Position numbers and translations under genes: made by a program
Notes under the pieces: generated by a model
Seen by the model: only the letters and a program-made list of their open reading frames with translations
What the model was told of the DNA's origin: nothing
Database searches by the model: none
In this document: one piece after another, positions 59,802 to 64,000 of the stretch
Position numbering within the stretch: position 1 is the first letter of the stretch
How the letters are laid out: each line of letters begins with the position of its first letter
NCBI GenBank assembly: GCA_029262195.1
Contig: JAJCZX010000010.1
Location: forward strand, 193,352-257,351
Direction: 5' to 3'
Length of the DNA: 64,000 nt
Source of the DNA: Gemmatimonadota bacterium
Lineage (GTDB): Bacteria > Gemmatimonadota > Gemmatimonadetes > Gemmatimonadales > GWC2-71-9

Positions 59802-61163
59802 TTATTCGTCCAAAATCACCATCCGAATAACAATCGGACTAAGGATGTTGGTGCCTGTTTGGTTTACGACATCGTTGAAATAAAGCCGCGTACCGTCGGG
59901 GCTTATCGCCAGATCGTTGGTTAGTGACAACCTCGATGCCAACGCAGCGCCGTCCCAGAGTCCTCGCAATCCGGTTCCCGCAAGGAGTTTCGATGTCCCG
60001 GCTAGCGTTAGTTCATAGATCTGGTTGGCCGCTCGCGCCACGACATAAAGCTTTCCGTTGGCAAAAAGGAGGTGCCCGTTGTTGTTGCCGGGGAAAGTGG
60101 CGAAGATCGACCCAGCACCGGTCGAATCAATCTTGATTACGTTGCCGTTGTTGAAATTTGCGACGTATATGTTGCCATCGTCAGCCAGTGCAATTCCGTT
60201 GGGGCAGGCGAGCAGCGGGCTGGCTGACCACTGAGTTGATATACCGGCGGCAGTAACGTGTTGAACCGTGTTGTTACCGCAGTTAGCTACGAACAGGTTG
60301 TCATTGGCGTCGATGTCAATTCCCACCGGATTGCTTATCCCGGAATTCGTGAACAATGTCACGACCCCGTTGGGAGCGATCTTACTTATCGAGCTCGCGC
60401 CGATGTTGGATTGAAAAAGATTGCCCTGGGAGTCAAAAGCGTTGCCTGAGGCCCCGTTTAGCCCGGTGGCAAAAACGCTAACTTCACCCGTCGGAGTGAT
60501 TTTGAAAACCCGCGTTCCTGCTGTGCCGCCGCTAAGTGCAGACCCGAAATCAGCCGCGTAAATATTTCCGGCCGCATCGACGTCCATTCCTCCCGAACCG
60601 GAGATGATCGGGTCGGTCAGCGTCAGCACAATGTTAGTTTTGGCCAACGTAATGCTTCCCGAAACTGGAGACAACTGATCGCCACTCGTGTTGGTGGTGT
60701 CTACCAGAGCCATGGCGAAGGCTACATAAAGCACGCCCTCGCCGATGAGGTCACCGTCGACGTCGGTGCTGGTGGCCGATAGGATCGTGTCGATGTTGGA
60801 TCCGATTGGGGACAGTGACAGGAACCGCGGGGCCGCCACGGCTGCTGCCGCCGTCAGGTTAAAACCGCTCGATTGCGTTTGCTTCACAACGAAAAGCCGA
60901 TATTCGGTGACGGCACTTTCATCGTTTGGAGCGACCATTGAAATCAGGAGGTCACTACCGTCGGCGTTGTTGCCTACATCCGCGATTCTGGCGATGGCCG
61001 GAGTTGGAGGTGTTGGAGGTGGCGGAGGTGGTGGCGGAGGTGGTGGGGGTGTTGGCATCGTATCAACCGGTGCTGGATCGATGATAGTGTCGCTCCCACC
61101 ACAGTTGCCGAGGCTTACAGTCACCAGGCTCAACAAAATTGCTGATAAGTAACTTCTTCGCAT
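59802..61163 (-). CDS. Lipoprotein with NHL/SMP-30-like beta-propeller
   Basis: 453 residues from ATG 61163, with AGGAG 10 bases upstream. Signal and lipobox VSLGNC near residue 20; then a run of proline (PTPPPPPPP-type, encoded by ACC/CCT/CCA repeats) and an FN3-like module (DESAVTEYRLFVVKQT) that matches the first module of the lipoprotein at 57925. From about residue 195 there are several NHL-like blades, each with GxDIDxxGNIYVAD (GMDVDAAGNIYAADFG; GNAFDSQGNLFQSN; GIDIDANDNLFVAN; GIALADDGNIYVAN). Such propellers bind proteins, sugars or substrates outside the cell. It is the first gene of its unit. Confidence 0.87.
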   Translation of the reverse strand: MRRSYLSAILLSLVTVSLGNCGGSDTIIDPAPVDTMPTPPPPPPPPPPPPTPPTPAIARIADVGNNADGSDLLISMVAPNDESAVTEYRLFVVKQTQSSGFNLTAAAAVAAPRFLSLSPIGSNIDTILSATSTDVDGDLIGEGVLYVAFAMALVDTTNTSGDQLSPVSGSITLAKTNIVLTLTDPIISGSGGMDVDAAGNIYAADFGSALSGGTAGTRVFKITPTGEVSVFATGLNGASGNAFDSQGNLFQSNIGASSISKIAPNGVVTLFTNSGISNPVGIDIDANDNLFVANCGNNTVQHVTAAGISTQWSASPLLACPNGIALADDGNIYVANFNNGNVIKIDSTGAGSIFATFPGNNNGHLLFANGKLYVVARAANQIYELTLAGTSKLLAGTGLRGLWDGAALASRLSLTNDLAISPDGTRLYFNDVVNQTGTNILSPIVIRMVILDE

Positions 61164-61539
61164 CACGCAGTAAACTCCTGTTGTGTTGGAATTCCCGGGG
61201 TGAGTCCGGGCCAAGGTTTAACCCAACGGACGATGGGTACTGGAGCTACCCCAGCACTGAAGCTAAAGTCTCGACAGGCGGGGTGAGGAGTTTATTAGAA
61301 GGCGTTTTTCGGCAACCTAACAGGGTCTAGCTGCGATTACCGAAGAATCCGGGGCGATGGTTGTGGTGACCTGTCACTTTCGGTTATGAGATCTTAAGTC
61401 CTTGTCCTGAAGGCGTTTAGTGGTCGTAATGAGGGATTAGGCGCCGACTTTGAACTGGTTTCCGTAAGTGTTCGGGATGGAACGTGAAACACCGAAGGCC
61501 TGGGGGCGTATGAGACTGACCTTGGCACTGGAGCCCCGA
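61164..61539. other. Gap before winged-helix/TPR gene
   Basis: Divergent 376-base region without a recognisable gene. Contains the hairpin CCCGG-GGTGAGT-CCGGG (61194-61210) close to the lipoprotein leader, CTGGAGCTACCCCAG, and AT-rich DNA before 61540. I looked for known riboswitches and did not recognise one. Confidence 0.3.
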
Positions 61540-63183
61540 ATGGAAAGAACCCATACACCCAGAATTCTGCATTTTGGCCTTTTCGAACTCAACTTGTCGA
61601 CCGACGAACTATCTCGAGAGGGCCATGTCGTAAAACTGCAACCACATCCCTTCACCGTGCTCGCCTACCTGGCAGCGAATTCCGAACGTGTAGTGACCCG
61701 AGAGGAGTTGTATCGCCATGTTTGGAAGGAGACGATTGTAGAATGGGACCAGGGCCTCAACTTCTGCATCCGTGAGGTGCGACGAGCCCTCGGCGACAAC
61801 GCCCGATCACCTTCCTTCATAAAAACGCTCCCCCGCAGAGGGTACCGTTTTATTGCTCCTATTTCAGAGACTGGTCCCGAGCAAGTCGAAATCAGTAGCT
61901 CCGGACGAATCCGAAAAAATTTCTTCGATTGGAGGGGGATCGTGGCAGCCGCTGCGGTGGTAGGTGTTCTTGTCGTGGCGGGTGCTTCGGTGCCGGGTGC
62001 CAACGGAGCCCGCAGCTCCGTTCAGGAATTGTCAGCGAGTCCTTTGGCGATGGACCTCTATTTTGAAGGCAACCAATTTTTTCGGCGCAACCTGATTCAT
62101 GGGGACGTTGTTGCATCCGTTGATCGTTTTTCTGAGGCAGCCAGCGTCGATCCGGATTTCGCGCGTGCCCATGCTATGGCCGGCATTGCCCGCCTTTCTC
62201 TTGTATTTATTTGGAATGATGAATCCCAGCGAGAACGGGGCATGGCGGACGTCGCCCGAGCGACCGAACTCGCTCCCGATGATCCTATTGTGCTACTGGC
62301 CAGAGGCTACGGGAGTTACTACGGCGATGGCCAATACGATGAAGCATTGGGTTTTCTGAATCGTGCGGCCGAATTGTCCCCGAACTGGGACGAAGCGATA
62401 AACCTGTTCCAGAGAGCCAACGAAATTGACCCGGGCCTCCATGAAACCAAATGGGCTCTCGCCCGGACTCACGTTCGCTTGAGGCAGTTCGCCGAAGCAG
62501 ACAGGTATTTACGACAAACCGCCGCGATCTTGCCGAATTTTCTTGGCAATACAAGGCTGAGTGTTTTTAACCAGATTATTGGTCGCGGCGACGCGGCAAC
62601 CGCCTACGCTGAAGTGCGGGCGGTGCGCGGGGCTGCTCCTCGAGCCGGCATCATTCTTTCAAACAGGGTCCTGAGTCGCACTCTGGCCAATCTTGTTGAC
62701 GATGAAATTTTTTCCTTGAGCCATGATCGGGTATCGGTTGATTGCGTGCTGTATTATTCCAATCTCGCCGAGACATTCGCGGCGCTTGGGATGAACTACC
62801 GAGCCGAAGCGCATTGGGACTCGGCGCGTGTATTACTTGAACACCGATTTGAGGAGTTTCCGGAGAGCCATCTTACAGCGCGCCAGTTGGCGCTGGTGTC
62901 GGCTGCTCTGGGCGATGTTCGCGGTGCGCGGGATTACATGGAACGGGCCCGTGCACTCGCTCCTCCCGGGTCTGACGCCTATGACTCTCCTGATGTGTCT
63001 TATCACCGCGCTGAGGTGATGTTCAGAATTGGAGAATTCGATGAAGCGATGGACCTGTTGGAGGCTCTGCTCGAGATGCCTCATTGGACCACCCGCGAGA
63101 TGTTAATCGCAGACCCGCTGTGGGAACCGCTAAAAAGGAACGAGCGATTCCAGAGGATGGTGGGATTGGACGTTAGAAGTTAA
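61540..63183 (+). CDS. Winged-helix DNA-binding protein with long TPR part
   Basis: 547 residues from ATG 61540 (GGAG 7 bases upstream); the frame is open to 61468 without a good site. OmpR-like winged helix at about 8-105 (KLQPHPFTVLAYLAANSERV, TIVEWDQGLNFCIREVRRAL, LPRRGYRFIAPIS). One helix at about 127-148 (GIVAAAAVVGVLVVAGASV). The rest is TPR repeats over 370 residues (AMAGIARLSLVF, ALARTHVRLRQFAEADRYLR). The same N-terminal domain as in the protein at 31341. Membrane regulator of the CadC/ToxR kind; the TPR part would sense outside the membrane. The target is likely the divergent lipoprotein. Confidence 0.9.
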   Translation: MERTHTPRILHFGLFELNLSTDELSREGHVVKLQPHPFTVLAYLAANSERVVTREELYRHVWKETIVEWDQGLNFCIREVRRALGDNARSPSFIKTLPRRGYRFIAPISETGPEQVEISSSGRIRKNFFDWRGIVAAAAVVGVLVVAGASVPGANGARSSVQELSASPLAMDLYFEGNQFFRRNLIHGDVVASVDRFSEAASVDPDFARAHAMAGIARLSLVFIWNDESQRERGMADVARATELAPDDPIVLLARGYGSYYGDGQYDEALGFLNRAAELSPNWDEAINLFQRANEIDPGLHETKWALARTHVRLRQFAEADRYLRQTAAILPNFLGNTRLSVFNQIIGRGDAATAYAEVRAVRGAAPRAGIILSNRVLSRTLANLVDDEIFSLSHDRVSVDCVLYYSNLAETFAALGMNYRAEAHWDSARVLLEHRFEEFPESHLTARQLALVSAALGDVRGARDYMERARALAPPGSDAYDSPDVSYHRAEVMFRIGEFDEAMDLLEALLEMPHWTTREMLIADPLWEPLKRNERFQRMVGLDVRS

Positions 63184-63216
63184 AAGGAGGCGGCGCGTTC
63201 ACGTCATTCCCGAAAC

Positions 63217-63999
63217 TTACAGCCTACGTAGCCGCCGTATCTTCATGATTGCGTCTCGGAATTGTGCGGTCATGCCGTTTTCAATGAGCGCAGCTCGGCG
63301 TCGGCCATCCGTGTCTTCGAGATTGGCGCTACAAGTTTCCATTGCTTCAAGTTCAAGAGCAGCTTCACATGATGAAGAAACGAGTCGAGCGAGGTCCGCA
63401 GGCGTCACAGAAACTTCTGGCAGTTTAAACAGCGGTTCTGCAGCCCTGACAAAATCTGCGAGATGCATTCTCGCCGACCCGTCGGATAACTGAGCAAACG
63501 TGGCGAGGATTTCGGAGCGAACTTCCTTCGGGAACGTTTGGTCCGTTCTGTCGGAAGAGATAGCGGGGTGGCGCATCCGGAGTTGAGCCGCCAACCAGAG
63601 CCCCGCCGTCATGGCCGGTGTAGTCCAGAGGAACAATGCGTCTGCTGTTAATCCCGTCAACATTCCTATAATCGCTGTGGCTGCCAACAGCCCGTAAAAA
63701 GTGGTCGGGAGGCTGGTCAAGGAAAACGCAGCGCTACGAGTCACTGCCGAAATTCCCTCGGCTGCGAGGGACTCAACTACACGAAACGCTGTTTCTCGTG
63801 GCAGTCTCACAAGCGCCTGATGTCCCGAGCCGAGATAATCGGGGTCTGCCGGCATTTGTCTGTGGCCGATGAAATTCCGCAGCGCGTTTAGGGTCATGTG
63901 TTTCCGTGCACTTGAGCGGGTCGACTCCAGGAATACGAGAGTATCTCCCGAGTCGTGCGATGCTCCGCCGCAGGCCATGCACACATCCAGGTCCAGTGG
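63217..63999 (-). CDS. Zinc-ribbon-like membrane protein, 5' end outside window
   Basis: The reading frame is open to the right edge; the last codons in the window, PLDLDVCMACGG, hold a CxxC pair like the end of a zinc ribbon, so the start lies outside. Within: two helices (TTFYGLLAATAIIGMLTGL and ADALFLWTTPAMTAGLWLAA), then a helical part with basic end (FRDAIMKIRRLRRL). An internal GTG at 63984 would be the latest start. No family recognised. Confidence 0.6.
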   Translation of the reverse strand, partial: PLDLDVCMACGGASHDSGDTLVFLESTRSSARKHMTLNALRNFIGHRQMPADPDYLGSGHQALVRLPRETAFRVVESLAAEGISAVTRSAAFSLTSLPTTFYGLLAATAIIGMLTGLTADALFLWTTPAMTAGLWLAAQLRMRHPAISSDRTDQTFPKEVRSEILATFAQLSDGSARMHLADFVRAAEPLFKLPEVSVTPADLARLVSSSCEAALELEAMETCSANLEDTDGRRRAALIENGMTAQFRDAIMKIRRLRRL

Positions 64000-64000
64000 A

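Noticed and set aside
61164..61539. Riboswitch before the lipoprotein
   Set aside because: Hairpins are present but no conserved core of c-di-GMP, cobalamin, TPP or SAM types could be found.
1..64000. Insertion sequence or prophage
   Set aside because: No transposase, integrase or terminal inverted repeat was found despite several rearrangement scars.

Overview
The window (about 55-58% GC by eye, dense coding on both strands) looks like a chromosome segment of a Gram-negative bacterium of the Acidobacteriota/Gemmatimonadota type. The main reason is the expansion of ADOP-type orphan permeases (FtsX/MacB-like, no ATPase attached): six near-complete copies, each with a different kind of controller next to or fused to it (Ser/Thr kinase, PadR three times, TetR, none). 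Winged-helix/TPR regulators, a BlaR1-like M56 peptidase with SDFE repeats and many secreted hydrolases and lipoproteins fit the same groups. No rRNA or ribosomal-protein gene is present, so the phylum is an inference. No transposase or integrase was recognised.

Layout. 1-12.5 kb: kinase-permease fusion (cut by the left edge), secreted M3 oligopeptidase, DUF4287/DUF5655 protein, a decayed DUF1330 gene, PadR-permease pair (minus), TetR and permease (divergent, sharing a double operator). 12.5-13.3 kb: a scar of two gene fragments (YHS, SDR) and hairpin-rich repeats. 13.3-28.5 kb: a defence island: DUF2779 protein, then one long plus-strand operon with stop/start overlaps (Abi-like HEPN protein, HsdM, HsdS, ABC-type ATPase, remnant of an hsdR 5' end, DUF4143 ATPase, HsdR, YgjP-like metallopeptidase, frameshifted Mrr-type endonuclease), then two minus-strand PD-(D/E)xK nuclease-like genes. 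28.9-31 kb: a degenerate tRNA-like sequence, a terminator, a truncated Uma2 gene, a small protein/nucleotidyltransferase pair, and two permease tails joined in opposite orientation.

31-42 kb: DUF1272 protein, winged-helix/TPR regulator divergent from a YceI-TPR secreted protein, a secreted HExxH protein, a ZIP transporter, PadR-permease pair, epoxide-hydrolase-like protein, a small membrane protein and a secreted S33-type peptidase. 42-52 kb: permease downstream of a perfect 18-bp palindrome, ECF sigma factor with a membrane anti-sigma factor that carries two LCCL domains outside the membrane, PadR-permease pair and a two-gene ABC transporter. 52-64 kb: ornithine-cyclodeaminase-like reductase divergent from an enolase-superfamily enzyme (probably a hydroxyproline route), BlaI/BlaR1 pair behind a perfect 24-bp palindrome, two lipoproteins with a shared N-terminal module (one with a metallo-beta-lactamase domain, one with NHL-like repeats), a second winged-helix/TPR regulator and a partial membrane protein.

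Several short repeat families fill the intergenic gaps: GACGGA/CCGAC tracts, TCCCGAC tracts, TTTGAGGGGATGA units and a multi-hairpin element. One GACGGA-like tract has expanded into 14 tandem 9-bp units inside the start of the DUF2779 gene. The most interesting parts are the rearranged type I restriction operon with its extra ATPases and the sigma/anti-sigma-LCCL pair.
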